DNA of 56,228 nt from an uncultured Pelagibacteraceae bacterium (GTDB lineage: Bacteria; Pseudomonadota; Alphaproteobacteria; Pelagibacterales; Pelagibacteraceae): positions 1 through 56,228 of the forward strand of contig CACFKO010000008.1 in assembly GCA_902566925.1 (NCBI GenBank). Direction: 5' to 3'. How positions within the stretch are numbered: the stretch's first letter is position 1; the number at the start of each line of letters is the position of its first letter. Below, in pieces: positions 27,634 through 36,572 of the stretch. The translations under genes and the position numbers were made by a program. The notes under the pieces are model-generated. The model ran no database searches. It was given only the letters and a program-made list of their open reading frames with translations, and had not been told where the DNA came from.

Positions 27634-27739
27634 TAATAATTTTTAAACCCAAGGTTGAAATAAAAAATCCTTACCTTTTCTTTTAATCTTTTTTTTGCTT
27701 AAATAAAAATATTAAAAATAACAATATAACGAGGGAAAA

Positions 27740-28660
27740 ATGAGAAAAATATATTTAACATTAGTAGCTTTCCTTTCGTGGATGGCGATGTCTGTTGCAT
27801 CATTTGCAATCGATGTAATCGTTGTTTCACATGGTCAAGCTAACGATCCTTTTTGGTCGGTTGCTAAAAACGGAGTTGACTCTGCTTGCAAAGATATGAA
27901 AATTAAATGTAAGTACACAGCTCCTGGTACATTCGACATGGTTGAAATGGCTAAATTAATTGATAACGCCGTTTCACAAAAACCAAAAGGTATTGTGATC
28001 ACTTTGCCTGACGCTGCAGCTTTAGGAAAATCTGTTAAAGCTGCGATTGCTGCTGGTATACCAGTGGTATCAATGAATTCTGGTTCAGATGACTTTGCTA
28101 AACTAGGTATTAGCGCTCACGTTGGACAAACTGAGTTTGAAGCAGGTGTAGGTGGCGGTCAGAAAATGAAAGCAGCTGGTGGAAAAAAAGCACTATGCGT
28201 TAACCACGAAGTTGGTAACGTAGCACTTGATAGAAGATGTGCTGGTTTCAAAAAAGGTTTTGGTGGTTCAGTAGAAATACTAGGTACATCAAATGACCCA
28301 ACAGAAATTCAAAAAGCTGTTGCTGCTAAACTCGGTGGAGTAGATACTATTCTAACTTTAGGTGCAGGACTTTCTGGGGAAGCGGCTCTAAAAGCAATCA
28401 AATCTGCTGGTAAAACTGGCAGCATTAAACTTGGAACATTTGATATGTCACCCGGGATGCTTAAAGCTGCTGCAGCTGGAGAAGTTGAGTTCTTAATTGA
28501 CCAACAACAATATCTTCAAGGATATTTGCCTATAGCTATATTTGCTCAGTATATGAGATGGGGAACAATGCCAGCTGGCGTTGTTATGACGGGACCTGGT
28601 TTCGTTACACCACAAAATGCTAGCAAAGTAATTAAGTGGGCAGCACAAGGTTATAGATAA
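27740..28660 (+). CDS. Periplasmic sugar/inositol-binding protein (ribose-binding type)
   Basis: A 306-residue substrate-binding protein of the LacI-like periplasmic fold (Peripla_BP_4). Residues 1-23 are a signal peptide ending ASFA. The mature start IDVIVVSHGQANDPFWSVAKNG and the GIPVVSMNSGSD hinge region are typical of ribose and inositol binders. A strong Shine-Dalgarno GAGGG sits 4 bases before the ATG, and a terminator follows the stop, consistent with very high expression. Inositol is inferred from the iolE and iolG neighbours. Confidence 0.9.
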   Translation: MRKIYLTLVAFLSWMAMSVASFAIDVIVVSHGQANDPFWSVAKNGVDSACKDMKIKCKYTAPGTFDMVEMAKLIDNAVSQKPKGIVITLPDAAALGKSVKAAIAAGIPVVSMNSGSDDFAKLGISAHVGQTEFEAGVGGGQKMKAAGGKKALCVNHEVGNVALDRRCAGFKKGFGGSVEILGTSNDPTEIQKAVAAKLGGVDTILTLGAGLSGEAALKAIKSAGKTGSIKLGTFDMSPGMLKAAAAGEVEFLIDQQQYLQGYLPIAIFAQYMRWGTMPAGVVMTGPGFVTPQNASKVIKWAAQGYR

Positions 28661-28670
28661 AAATAATTTA

Positions 28671-28705
28671 AAAAGGCCTGGTTTTAAAGCCAGGCCTTTT
28701 TTTTT
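28671..28705 (+). terminator. Intrinsic terminator/attenuator after the inositol-type binding protein
   Basis: An 11-bp perfect stem AAAAGGCCTGG / CCAGGCCTTTT with an 8-base loop runs into nine T residues (28697-28705). It lies between the binding-protein gene and its permease, so it should let most transcripts end after the binding protein and a minority continue. Confidence 0.93.
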
Positions 28706-28722
28706 AACAAAAGCAAATAAAT

Positions 28723-29841
28723 ATGTCGGTTAAGTCAAAAAGCATTCAAAATAAATCTAAAGATGAAAGATTACGTAAAGTTTCAAATTTAAAAGTTTTA
28801 TTAAACAGACCTGAACTCGGTGCACTAGGTGGATCTGTCCTTGTATTTATTTTTTTTGGTATCGTTGCAGGTGATACTGGAATGTTTAGTGCATATGGAA
28901 CGATTAATTTTTTAGAAGTCTCAGCTAATCTTGGAATAATTGCAATTGCAGCAGCACTTTTAATGATAGGCGGAGAATTTGATTTATCAGTTGGATCTAT
29001 GATTGGTTTTGCTGGAATATGTATAGCGATACCAGCAATTTATTGGGGCTGGCCATTGTGGTCGAGTATTCTATTTGCTTTCTCCATGGCTGTTCTTGTT
29101 GGATATGCAAATGGTATACTAGTTGTCAGAACAGGTTTACCATCATTTATAGTAACACTTGCCATGCTATTTATTTTACGTGGAGCAACTTTAGCCTTAA
29201 CAAGATTAATTACAGGCAGAACACAGGTTCCCGGATTAAGAGTGCTGATCGAAAATGATCCAATCGCATGGATTTTTTCCGCAGATGCATTCAAGGGAGT
29301 CTTTACATGGCTGGGTTCCTTAGGTCTAATAGCGTTAAGACAAGACGGAACACCTTTAGCTACCGGTATTCCTGCATCTGTTTTGTGGTGGATTGGAATG
29401 ACAATTTTTGCAACATGGTTATTAATGAAAACAAGATATGGTAACTGGATATTTGCTTCAGGTGGAGATAAGCTTGGTGCCAGAAACGTCGGTGTACCAG
29501 TTGGAAGAGTAAAAATTAGTTTATTTATTGGAACAGCGGTGGCAGCGACTATTTATGCTTGTGTTCAAGTATTAGATGCTGGATCAGCTGATACAATGAG
29601 AGGTTTTTTAAAAGAATTAGAAGCAATTGTTGCTGCTGTTGTTGGGGGATGTTTGTTAACTGGTGGTTACGGTTCTGCAATTGGTGCAGCGTTTGGTGCC
29701 TTAATATTTGGAACAGTTTCAATGGGAATATACTATACAGATGTAGATACTGATTGGTTTAAAGTCTTTTTAGGAGCAATGATGTTGATTGCTGTTATTT
29801 TTAATAATTTTATCAGAAGAAGAGTTACAGAGAATAAATAA
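28723..29841 (+). CDS. Sugar/inositol ABC transporter permease (ribose type)
   Basis: A 372-residue membrane protein with about ten hydrophobic helices in the RbsC/XylH-like permease family. The conserved [17 protein letters not shown] segment, the [17 protein letters not shown] segment and [13 protein letters not shown] are characteristic. A basic N-terminal tail of about 35 residues precedes the first helix. It lies 17 bases after the terminator and shares its last base with the ATPase start (TAATG). Confidence 0.93.
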   Translation: MSVKSKSIQNKSKDERLRKVSNLKVLLNRPELGALGGSVLVFIFFGIVAGDTGMFSAYGTINFLEVSANLGIIAIAAALLMIGGEFDLSVGSMIGFAGICIAIPAIYWGWPLWSSILFAFSMAVLVGYANGILVVRTGLPSFIVTLAMLFILRGATLALTRLITGRTQVPGLRVLIENDPIAWIFSADAFKGVFTWLGSLGLIALRQDGTPLATGIPASVLWWIGMTIFATWLLMKTRYGNWIFASGGDKLGARNVGVPVGRVKISLFIGTAVAATIYACVQVLDAGSADTMRGFLKELEAIVAAVVGGCLLTGGYGSAIGAAFGALIFGTVSMGIYYTDVDTDWFKVFLGAMMLIAVIFNNFIRRRVTENK

Positions 29842-30635
29842 TGTCAAATAATTTAGTTGAATTTAATAATATAAGTAAATTTTTTGGGTCTGTAATAGCT
29901 CTAAAAGATGTAACTATGCATATTAAAAAGGGTCAAATCATGTGTTTACTTGGCGATAATGGTGCGGGCAAATCAACATTAATAAAAACATTATCAGGTG
30001 TGCACAAACCAGATGAGGGAGAAATTATAGTAGATGGAAAACAAACAGTATTTGACTCACCACGAGATGCTTTAGATCTGGGTATAGCAACGGTTTATCA
30101 AGATTTAGCTCTTGTATCTTTGATGAGTGTGACTAGAAATTTTTTTATGGGAAGAGAACCAATGAAAGGGTTTGGTCCTTTTAAAACTTTTGATGTTAAT
30201 AAAGCTAATAGTATAGCTTCAGAAAGAATGGGCCAAATAGGAATTGATGTCAGAGATCCATCTCAGGCAGTCGGCACAATGTCAGGCGGAGAAAGACAAT
30301 GTTTAGCAATCTCAAGAGCAATTTACTTTGGTGCAAAAGTTTTAATTCTAGATGAACCAACTTCTGCGCTCGGTGTTCACCAAGCATCGGTAGTTCTAAA
30401 ATATATTGTAAAAGCAGCTGCTTCTGGTTTAGGAGTTATACTAATTACACATAACGTTCATCATGCATATCCAGTAGGAAATAGTTTTACAATTTTAAAT
30501 AGAGGTAAAAGCATGGGTACTTTCGACAAAAAAGATCTTTCGAGAGAAAAACTATTAGGTATGATGGCAGGTGGTGAAGAGCTTGATAAGCTTGAAGTAG
30601 AACTCAAAGAAATTGATAGAACTAATAAAAATTAA
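29841..30635 (+). CDS. Sugar ABC transporter ATPase, single-domain (FrcA type)
   Basis: A 264-residue ATPase with Walker [11 protein letters not shown]-loop VYQDLAL, signature MSGGERQ and Walker [12 protein letters not shown]. Most ribose and inositol ATPases (RbsA, IatA) are double-domain proteins of about 500 residues; this has one nucleotide-binding domain, as in the fructose ATPase FrcA, and must act as a homodimer. It is coupled to the permease and to the downstream ROK gene by one-base overlaps. Confidence 0.93.
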   Translation: MSNNLVEFNNISKFFGSVIALKDVTMHIKKGQIMCLLGDNGAGKSTLIKTLSGVHKPDEGEIIVDGKQTVFDSPRDALDLGIATVYQDLALVSLMSVTRNFFMGREPMKGFGPFKTFDVNKANSIASERMGQIGIDVRDPSQAVGTMSGGERQCLAISRAIYFGAKVLILDEPTSALGVHQASVVLKYIVKAAASGLGVILITHNVHHAYPVGNSFTILNRGKSMGTFDKKDLSREKLLGMMAGGEELDKLEVELKEIDRTNKN

Positions 30636-31540
30636 TGCAAATTGGAATAGACCTTGGGGCAACAAAAGTCGAATATGTTTTGCTAGACAATAATAATAAA
30701 GAATTGGAAAGAAATAGAGAATCAACTCCTAAAAATTTTTCAGATACAATAATTTTAATAACTAAAATAATTAATACTTTAGAGGAAAAATACAAATCAA
30801 AATTTGTTGTAGGAATATGTCATCCTGGAAATTTAGACAGTTCGACAGGCATGATAAAAAATGCACACAATTCTGTATGGCTTAATAATAAAAACTTAAT
30901 TAGTGAATTAAAGAAAAAAATAAAAAACGATATATTTTCAGAAAATGACGCAAATTGTTTTAGTTTATCAGAAGCATTAGATGGTGCTGCAAGGCACTAT
31001 AATAGTGTATTTGGAATAATTTTAGGTTCAGGTTGTGGTGGTGGTCTAGTAATTAATAAAAAAATTGTTTCCGGAGCAAATGGTTTGGGTGGTGAATGGA
31101 GCCTAAATCAAATGCCAATTAAAGAAATCAATTCAAATGTCGAAAGATCTAAAACTTTTGATTTTGCAGAAAGAGTAGAGGGATATTTATCGGGAAAATC
31201 TATTGAAAAGAACTTTTATAATTTATTTAAAAAAAAATTATCTGCTAAACAAATATTTTCCGAATATCGGAATAAAAATGATAATGCGGTAAAATTTATA
31301 AATAGTTACAAAGACCATCTTTCAAGAAGTTTGGTTATAATAATAACAACAATTGATCCTGATGCTATAGTATTTGGCGGTGGCGTTTCAAATGAAATTG
31401 ATTTTCTTGAAGAATTAAAATTATTAACATCAGGATATCTTAATGAAAAAAATCTCAAAACTGTTTTTTTAAAACCTATTTACGGCGATGCTAGTGGTGT
31501 AAGGGGCGCAGCATTACTCGGGAGACAAAATCTTATTTAA
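30635..31540 (+). CDS. ROK-family sugar kinase lacking the zinc motif
   Basis: A 301-residue ROK kinase. The phosphate loop [16 protein letters not shown], the catalytic [12 protein letters not shown] segment and [13 protein letters not shown] are intact. In typical ROK kinases GEWGHN is followed by CxCGxxGCxE; here the segment reads [10 protein letters not shown] with Leu for the zinc-ligand His, and no Cys cluster follows. It is the last gene of the importer operon and probably phosphorylates the imported compound or a catabolic intermediate; with no iolC visible, a replacement role is possible but unproven. Confidence 0.88.
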   Translation: MQIGIDLGATKVEYVLLDNNNKELERNRESTPKNFSDTIILITKIINTLEEKYKSKFVVGICHPGNLDSSTGMIKNAHNSVWLNNKNLISELKKKIKNDIFSENDANCFSLSEALDGAARHYNSVFGIILGSGCGGGLVINKKIVSGANGLGGEWSLNQMPIKEINSNVERSKTFDFAERVEGYLSGKSIEKNFYNLFKKKLSAKQIFSEYRNKNDNAVKFINSYKDHLSRSLVIIITTIDPDAIVFGGGVSNEIDFLEELKLLTSGYLNEKNLKTVFLKPIYGDASGVRGAALLGRQNLI

Positions 31541-32592
31541 TTTCTTATTCTTTTTTTATTTTTATCAAATAAATATATTTTATTTTTAGGAAAAGATATT
31601 TGATTTGGTTGGTCCGTAATATTTTCTGCAGTCTTAATAACAAAATTTTTATCAAGTATAGATGAATGAATAATTTTTTCAAAACCTAAATTTTCAACAA
31701 GATCAATTTTAATATCTAACTTTATTTCATTTTTTATATCAATACTTACATCTTCTGGTCGTATACCAAGATAAATTTCATTATCAAAATTATAGTTTTC
31801 GAATTGTATTTCATTTTTTAAAAATTTGATCGTATTTTTATTTATAATATTTTCTTTATTAATTTTTAATATATTCATTTTTGGTGTACCAATAAATTCT
31901 GCTACAAAAACATTGTTAGGATTTTCATAAATTTCACTTGGTGTCCCATGTTGTTCAATATTACCTTTATTTAAAATTACAATTTTGTCAGCTAATGTCA
32001 TTGCCTCTATCTGATCATGTGTCACATAAATCATATTTGTGTTAAGTTTTTTGTGAAGTTTGGAAATTTCAACTCGCATTTCTGATCTTAATGCTGCATC
32101 AAGATTCGAAAGTGGTTCATCAAATAAGAAAATTTTAGGATTTCTTGTGATTGCACGACCAATTGCTACTCTTTGTCTTTGACCACCTGATAGCTGTTTT
32201 GGTTTTCTTTTAAGCAAATCTTCAATCTGAAGTGTCTTTGCAGCTTTATTAACTTTATTATTTATTTCAGTTTTAGAAAGTTTTTCCATCTTAAGACCAA
32301 AAGCCATATTTTGAAAAACATTCATGTGTGGATATAAAGCGTATGATTGAAAAACCATTGCAATACCTCTTTTTGAAGGAATTAAATTATTTATTAATTT
32401 TTTATCTAAATAAATTTCACCTTTATCAATAGACTCTAATCCTGAAATCATTCTTAAAAGTGTTGACTTTCCACATCCTGATGGACCAACTAGAACAACA
32501 AATTCTCCATCATTAATTTTTAAATCAAATCCATTTATGACTTTGTTTGTACCAAAACTTTTTTCTATATTTTTTAATTCAATAATTGCCAT
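31537..32592 (-). CDS. ABC transporter ATPase, MalK/UgpC type
   Basis: A 351-residue ATPase with Walker [10 protein letters not shown], signature LSGGQRQR, Walker [14 protein letters not shown]-loop VTHDQIEAM and a C-terminal regulatory (TOBE-like) domain with [10 protein letters not shown]. This type serves importers of glycosides, maltose, trehalose or glycerol phosphate. It is encoded opposite to the adjacent binding protein and two MalF/MalG-like permeases and is almost certainly their ATPase, sharing the 165-base divergent control region. It converges with the ROK gene by 4 bases. Confidence 0.94.
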   Translation of the reverse strand: MAIIELKNIEKSFGTNKVINGFDLKINDGEFVVLVGPSGCGKSTLLRMISGLESIDKGEIYLDKKLINNLIPSKRGIAMVFQSYALYPHMNVFQNMAFGLKMEKLSKTEINNKVNKAAKTLQIEDLLKRKPKQLSGGQRQRVAIGRAITRNPKIFLFDEPLSNLDAALRSEMRVEISKLHKKLNTNMIYVTHDQIEAMTLADKIVILNKGNIEQHGTPSEIYENPNNVFVAEFIGTPKMNILKINKENIINKNTIKFLKNEIQFENYNFDNEIYLGIRPEDVSIDIKNEIKLDIKIDLVENLGFEKIIHSSILDKNFVIKTAENITDQPNQISFPKNKIYLFDKNKKRIRN

Positions 32593-32757
32593 AAAAAACT
32601 TTCAACCTATAGTTTAACATTAATAGTAAAATTATATTTAAACCAGAAAACAGGGCTAATGTACAATATAGATGGCTCTTAAAAATTTTTTAGCTGTTTT
32701 ATTATCCATATAAATTTAGTAGGTTTTCACGGAAAATTAATAAAATATGGGGGAACA
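32593..32757. promoter_or_regulatory. Divergent control region of the second ABC system
   Basis: This 165-base spacer is the longest gene-free stretch in the window and separates the minus-strand ATPase gene from the plus-strand binding-protein gene. On the plus strand I see -10-like TACAAT (32662-32667) and TATAAA (32709-32714), neither with a good -35 at the right spacing, and a near-palindromic AT tract CTTAAAAATTTTTTAG. A GGGGG Shine-Dalgarno (32749-32753) precedes the binding-protein ATG by 4 bases. No recognisable regulator site is evident. Confidence 0.4.
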
Positions 32758-34080
32758 ATGAAAAAAATATTAATTTTGTTATTTGCTTTTTCTCTTTTGG
32801 CTAACACAAGTTATGCCGGAATTACTTTTTGGACTACAGAAGTTCAACCAGCAAGAATGGAAAAGCAACAAGCTATGGCTAAGGCTTTTGAAGCTAAAAC
32901 TGGTATTAGTGTTGAGGTTATACCAGTAGAAGAAAAAGATCTTGGAAAGAGAGCTACGGCTGCTGCTGCAGCAGGTAATTTACCTGATGTGATTTATCAT
33001 ACACTTCAGTATGTTTTACCGTGGGCAGAAGCTGGAATTTTGGACGTTAATGCTAACAATGCCGTTATTAAATCTTTGGGTAAAAAAACTTTTGCTCCAG
33101 GTGCACTTAATATGGCAAAGAAAGGTGGAAAAATCGCTGCAGTTCCAGTCGATGGATGGACTCAGATGGTTGTTTACAGAAAAGACTTGTTTCAACAAGC
33201 TGGTCTTGAACCACCTACAAGTTATGAAAATATTACCAAAGCAGTAAAAGCCCTATCAGGCGGTGATATGTTTGGTTTCGTAGCTGCTACAAAAACTGAC
33301 GAAAACTTTATGAGCCAAGTACTTGAACATGTACTTTTAGCTAATGGAGTTAATTTCGTTAAGAAAGGTGGAACTAGAAAGCAAGGAAAAGCTTTGAAGA
33401 ATTCATTAGAATTTTATAAAGTGATAGCTAAAGCTAGTCCTCCAGGAGAACTATATTGGAAACAATCAAGAGCCTTATATTTTGCTGGAAAAACACCTAT
33501 GGTAATCTGGTCACCATTCATTATGGATGAGTTAGCAGGATTAAGAGACTCAGCTCCGCCAACAATTAATAGTGATCCTACATCACCTGAACTAGCTTCA
33601 AAAACTGGTTTCATCACAAACTTCAGTGGGCCTAATAATAAGAAAGGTGCTGCATGGGCAGACATCAGATACTTAGGAATAACTGCTGATGCTGATACAG
33701 ATGAGGCTAAAAAATTTGTAGAATATTCAATGGATGAAGGTTACACAGCTACATTAGGAATTGCTCCAGAAGGAAAGTTCCCTGTAAGAAGAGGAAACTC
33801 AAGTGATCCTAGTGCATACACTAAAGCTTGGAGTAAACTTCCTGTTGGTGTTGATAGAAAAAAACCTTTAACTGAACTTTATTCTGCAGATGTTATTAAT
33901 AACATTGTTGCTGGCCTAGATACAGCAAACAGATGGGGTGTAAAAGAAGGTGAACTCTCTAGAGCATCAAAAATCATCAACGCTCAATTCTTAAATAGAA
34001 TTACTAGAGAATATATTGATGATCAAATTTCAGTTGATGAAGCTGTTAAGAAAATTAACGCTGAATTAGCTAAATTTTAA
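32758..34080 (+). CDS. Periplasmic carbohydrate-binding protein (family 1, glycoside type)
   Basis: A 440-residue extracellular solute-binding protein of the MalE/UgpB/TreS class. It has a signal peptide (about 1-20, ending SYAG), a mature start ITFWTTEVQPARMEK, the AAGNLPDVIYH segment, and VPVDGWTQMVVYRKDLF, all typical of family 1 binders. It has a strong Shine-Dalgarno and is followed by a terminator hairpin. The associated GH63-like hydrolase suggests a glycosidic compatible solute as ligand; this is inference. Confidence 0.92.
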   Translation: MKKILILLFAFSLLANTSYAGITFWTTEVQPARMEKQQAMAKAFEAKTGISVEVIPVEEKDLGKRATAAAAAGNLPDVIYHTLQYVLPWAEAGILDVNANNAVIKSLGKKTFAPGALNMAKKGGKIAAVPVDGWTQMVVYRKDLFQQAGLEPPTSYENITKAVKALSGGDMFGFVAATKTDENFMSQVLEHVLLANGVNFVKKGGTRKQGKALKNSLEFYKVIAKASPPGELYWKQSRALYFAGKTPMVIWSPFIMDELAGLRDSAPPTINSDPTSPELASKTGFITNFSGPNNKKGAAWADIRYLGITADADTDEAKKFVEYSMDEGYTATLGIAPEGKFPVRRGNSSDPSAYTKAWSKLPVGVDRKKPLTELYSADVINNIVAGLDTANRWGVKEGELSRASKIINAQFLNRITREYIDDQISVDEAVKKINAELAKF

Positions 34081-34094
34081 TAAATTAAATTTTT

Positions 34095-34127
34095 AAAAAG
34101 CGGATAATAAGGTATTATCCGCTTTTT
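34095..34127 (+). terminator. Intrinsic terminator/attenuator abutting the permease start codon
   Basis: A perfect 14-bp stem AAAAAGCGGATAAT / ATTATCCGCTTTTT with a 5-base loop ends in five T residues at 34127, only two bases before the permease ATG at 34130. It lies where a Shine-Dalgarno would be, so read-through transcripts would carry the ribosome site inside the hairpin. It serves both as a terminator after the binding protein and, potentially, as a translational brake. Confidence 0.88.
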
Positions 34128-34129
34128 AT

Positions 34130-35389
34130 ATGAGCGATACTTTATCAAAAATAGAAAAAAGAACCGCATATACATTGCTTCTACCTGCAGTTTTTTTGGT
34201 TTTTGCAATAGTATTATTTCCCATCTTTGCCAATATTTGGATAAGTTTTAAAGAAGTGGGGTTAAAAGATATAAGAATTCCAGAGCCAAGGGCAAAAAAA
34301 ATTGTTAAGTTTGTTTCTGAAGATAAATCAGAAATAAAAATCATTTACAAACTTCGTAATAGTTCATTAATTCAGGACATTTATGATGTTAAGTTTAAAG
34401 ATAAACTTCCAAAAAATGTTCAACCTTTAAATTTAGATTCAAGATGTACTTTTAAATCAAAAAAAATTATTTGTTCTTTTGGGAATTGGGATGCAAAATA
34501 TAGAGAAAATTTTGAAGTAATAATCCAAAATATAAATAATAATGAAATAGACAAAGAAAAAATAAGTCGTCAAAAACCATCTTTGAACGGTAAAGCCGAT
34601 AATATTCTTCTTACTACTAAATTTACTCTAAATAATTTTAAAAAAGTTTTTTACGAAAATCAATTTATAGATCTGCTTCTTACTACTTTTTATTTCACTT
34701 TTTTTGGTACAGTTGGGGCAATAATCTTTGGTATATTGGCAGCACAATTAGTTAATCAAAAATTTTATGGAAGAACTTTTATGAGAAGTATCTTGCTCTT
34801 TCCATATGTTGGTCCGGTAGTAGCTTTAGCTTATACATGGACATTGCTACTTGATCCGAACAGTGGGACTTTAAATGCATTACTAGTAAATTTTAACATC
34901 ATACAAACGCCAATAAATTTACTAGGTCAAAAATATATTACATTAAACATAATAGGTTTTGAATTTAAGTTAAGATTAGCTTTAACTACAGTTATATTTT
35001 TTGAAATTTGGCGCTATTTTCCTTTAGCCTTTTTATTTATCCTAGCAAGACTTCAAGCTGTTCCAAAAGATTTGTATGAAGCTGCTGAAGTTGATGGAGC
35101 AGGACCATTAAAAAAGTTTCTACACATTACACTTCCTCAAATTACTGCAATTATATCTATTTTATTTATGATTAGATTCATTTGGAATTTTAATAAATTT
35201 GAAGACATTTTCTTATTAACTGGAGGAGCATCTGGCACAAGAACATTGCCCATCAATGTTTATCAGCAAGGTTTCGCTGTTTCAAATATTGGCATGGGGT
35301 CTGCCGTTTCTATTGTAATTGTAATGTTGTTAATAATTTTTATGTTTATTTATTTTAAATTAATTGGAAAAAAAGCAAATGAGGTTTAA
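34130..35389 (+). CDS. MalF-like ABC permease with an inserted periplasmic Ig-like domain
   Basis: A 419-residue permease. Membrane segment 1 (about 11-34) is followed by about 130 residues predicted periplasmic, then the usual permease core with the EAA loop EAAEVDGAGPLKKFLHITLPQ. Within the insertion, residues about 66-135 (LRNSSLIQDIYDVKFKDKLP, then Cys106, Cys115 and SFGNW) match the layout of DUF11-type beta-sandwich repeats: N-S, D-x-LP, C...CS-x-G. Ordinary MalF-like permeases of this class have about 290-310 residues. The start codon follows the terminator by two bases. The neighbouring genes are its binding protein, second permease and ATPase. Confidence 0.9.
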   Translation: MSDTLSKIEKRTAYTLLLPAVFLVFAIVLFPIFANIWISFKEVGLKDIRIPEPRAKKIVKFVSEDKSEIKIIYKLRNSSLIQDIYDVKFKDKLPKNVQPLNLDSRCTFKSKKIICSFGNWDAKYRENFEVIIQNINNNEIDKEKISRQKPSLNGKADNILLTTKFTLNNFKKVFYENQFIDLLLTTFYFTFFGTVGAIIFGILAAQLVNQKFYGRTFMRSILLFPYVGPVVALAYTWTLLLDPNSGTLNALLVNFNIIQTPINLLGQKYITLNIIGFEFKLRLALTTVIFFEIWRYFPLAFLFILARLQAVPKDLYEAAEVDGAGPLKKFLHITLPQITAIISILFMIRFIWNFNKFEDIFLLTGGASGTRTLPINVYQQGFAVSNIGMGSAVSIVIVMLLIIFMFIYFKLIGKKANEV

Positions 35390-36572
35390 ATCTTCAATAA
35401 TTTTTTTAATTGTATCATCTACATTCTTGATTTGTATTATTTCAGTTTGGAAAATAATGTCAGTTCTTCAAGGTTTAAATTTAACAAATTTAAATTTTAG
35501 TGAAAATTTTTTTCTAGGAATATTTTTAACTATATTATTCTTAATGATTGGAGATAAATTAAAACATTCAATAAAAATTTTGTTATTGTCTGTTATATTC
35601 ACTTCACTTTACTTTCTTATTAACGAAATCGCCCCAATTTGGTATTACATTGGTATTTTCATCATTTCCTTATTTTTTACTCACAGAATTAAAAATTATA
35701 ACATTAATTTTTTGAAAGAAGATTTTGTTTCAGAAAAAATTATATTTGATTTTCTTTCATTATTTGGAATTATCTTTTTTGCCTTTGTTATTTTATTTCC
35801 ATTCTATATTATGTTTGTAACAAGCTTTAAAACCCAGATAGCTTTATTGGTAAATCCATTAGATTTTAGTTTGGATTTTAAAAAAAACTTCACTGATTTA
35901 TTTAAATCATATTTTGTAATATTTAAAACTTACAATTTTGGTAGGTACATCTTGATTAGCTCTTTAGTCTCAATAGGAACAGTAATTATAACTTTACTTT
36001 TTGCAATTCCTGCGGCTTATGCTGTTGCAAGATTAAACTTCTTTGGAAAAACTTTTTTATCAACATCAATTTTAATCATTTATATGTTTCCAGCTATTGT
36101 CTTAGTGATTCCTTTGTACACCGTGTTTAGTCAACTAGGGTTGAGAAACTCTGTAGAGGGATTACTAATTGTTTATACCGCAACTACATTACCTGTCGCT
36201 ATTTATATGTTGCAAGGTTACTTTAAAAGTATACCCAAAGAAATAGAAGATGCTGGTATTATGGATGGTCAAAATTGGTTTGGAATAATTTTAAAAATTA
36301 TAATACCTTTAAGTCTTCCGGCAATTGCTTCGGTTGCTCTTTATGTTTTTATGATTGCTTGGAATGAATTTTTATTTTCATTAATGTTTTTAGATAACCC
36401 TAAATCTTTTACTCTTTCTCGAGCTATTCAGTATTTAAGCGGTGATGCAGAAACTCCTAGGCAATATCTGATGGCAGGATCGGTCGTTGTAACCTTACCA
36501 GTTTTATTGATATTCATATATTTTGAAAAATATCTTGTAAGTGGTTTAACGGCGGGAAGTGTTAAAGGTTAA
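35379..36572 (+). CDS. MalG-like ABC permease with four extra N-terminal membrane segments
   Basis: A permease of about 397 residues where MalG-like proteins usually have 270-300. The first 115 or so residues hold about four additional hydrophobic segments, before the canonical first helix (FGIIFFAFVILFPFYIMFVTSFK), the EAA loop (EIEDAGIMDGQNWFGIILKI) and the terminal LVSGLTAGSVKG tail. I use the ATG at 35379, which overlaps the upstream stop; a TTG at 35364 is the longer alternative. It shares a base with the start of the hydrolase gene. Confidence 0.9.
   Translation: MRFKSSIIFLIVSSTFLICIISVWKIMSVLQGLNLTNLNFSENFFLGIFLTILFLMIGDKLKHSIKILLLSVIFTSLYFLINEIAPIWYYIGIFIISLFFTHRIKNYNINFLKEDFVSEKIIFDFLSLFGIIFFAFVILFPFYIMFVTSFKTQIALLVNPLDFSLDFKKNFTDLFKSYFVIFKTYNFGRYILISSLVSIGTVIITLLFAIPAAYAVARLNFFGKTFLSTSILIIYMFPAIVLVIPLYTVFSQLGLRNSVEGLLIVYTATTLPVAIYMLQGYFKSIPKEIEDAGIMDGQNWFGIILKIIIPLSLPAIASVALYVFMIAWNEFLFSLMFLDNPKSFTLSRAIQYLSGDAETPRQYLMAGSVVVTLPVLLIFIYFEKYLVSGLTAGSVKG

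Noticed and set aside
27634..27739. Promoter for the inositol-type binding protein (TTGCTT and TATAAC)
   Set aside because: The two hexamers are 24 bases apart, too far for a sigma-70 promoter; nothing better is visible in this 106-base spacer apart from the Shine-Dalgarno.
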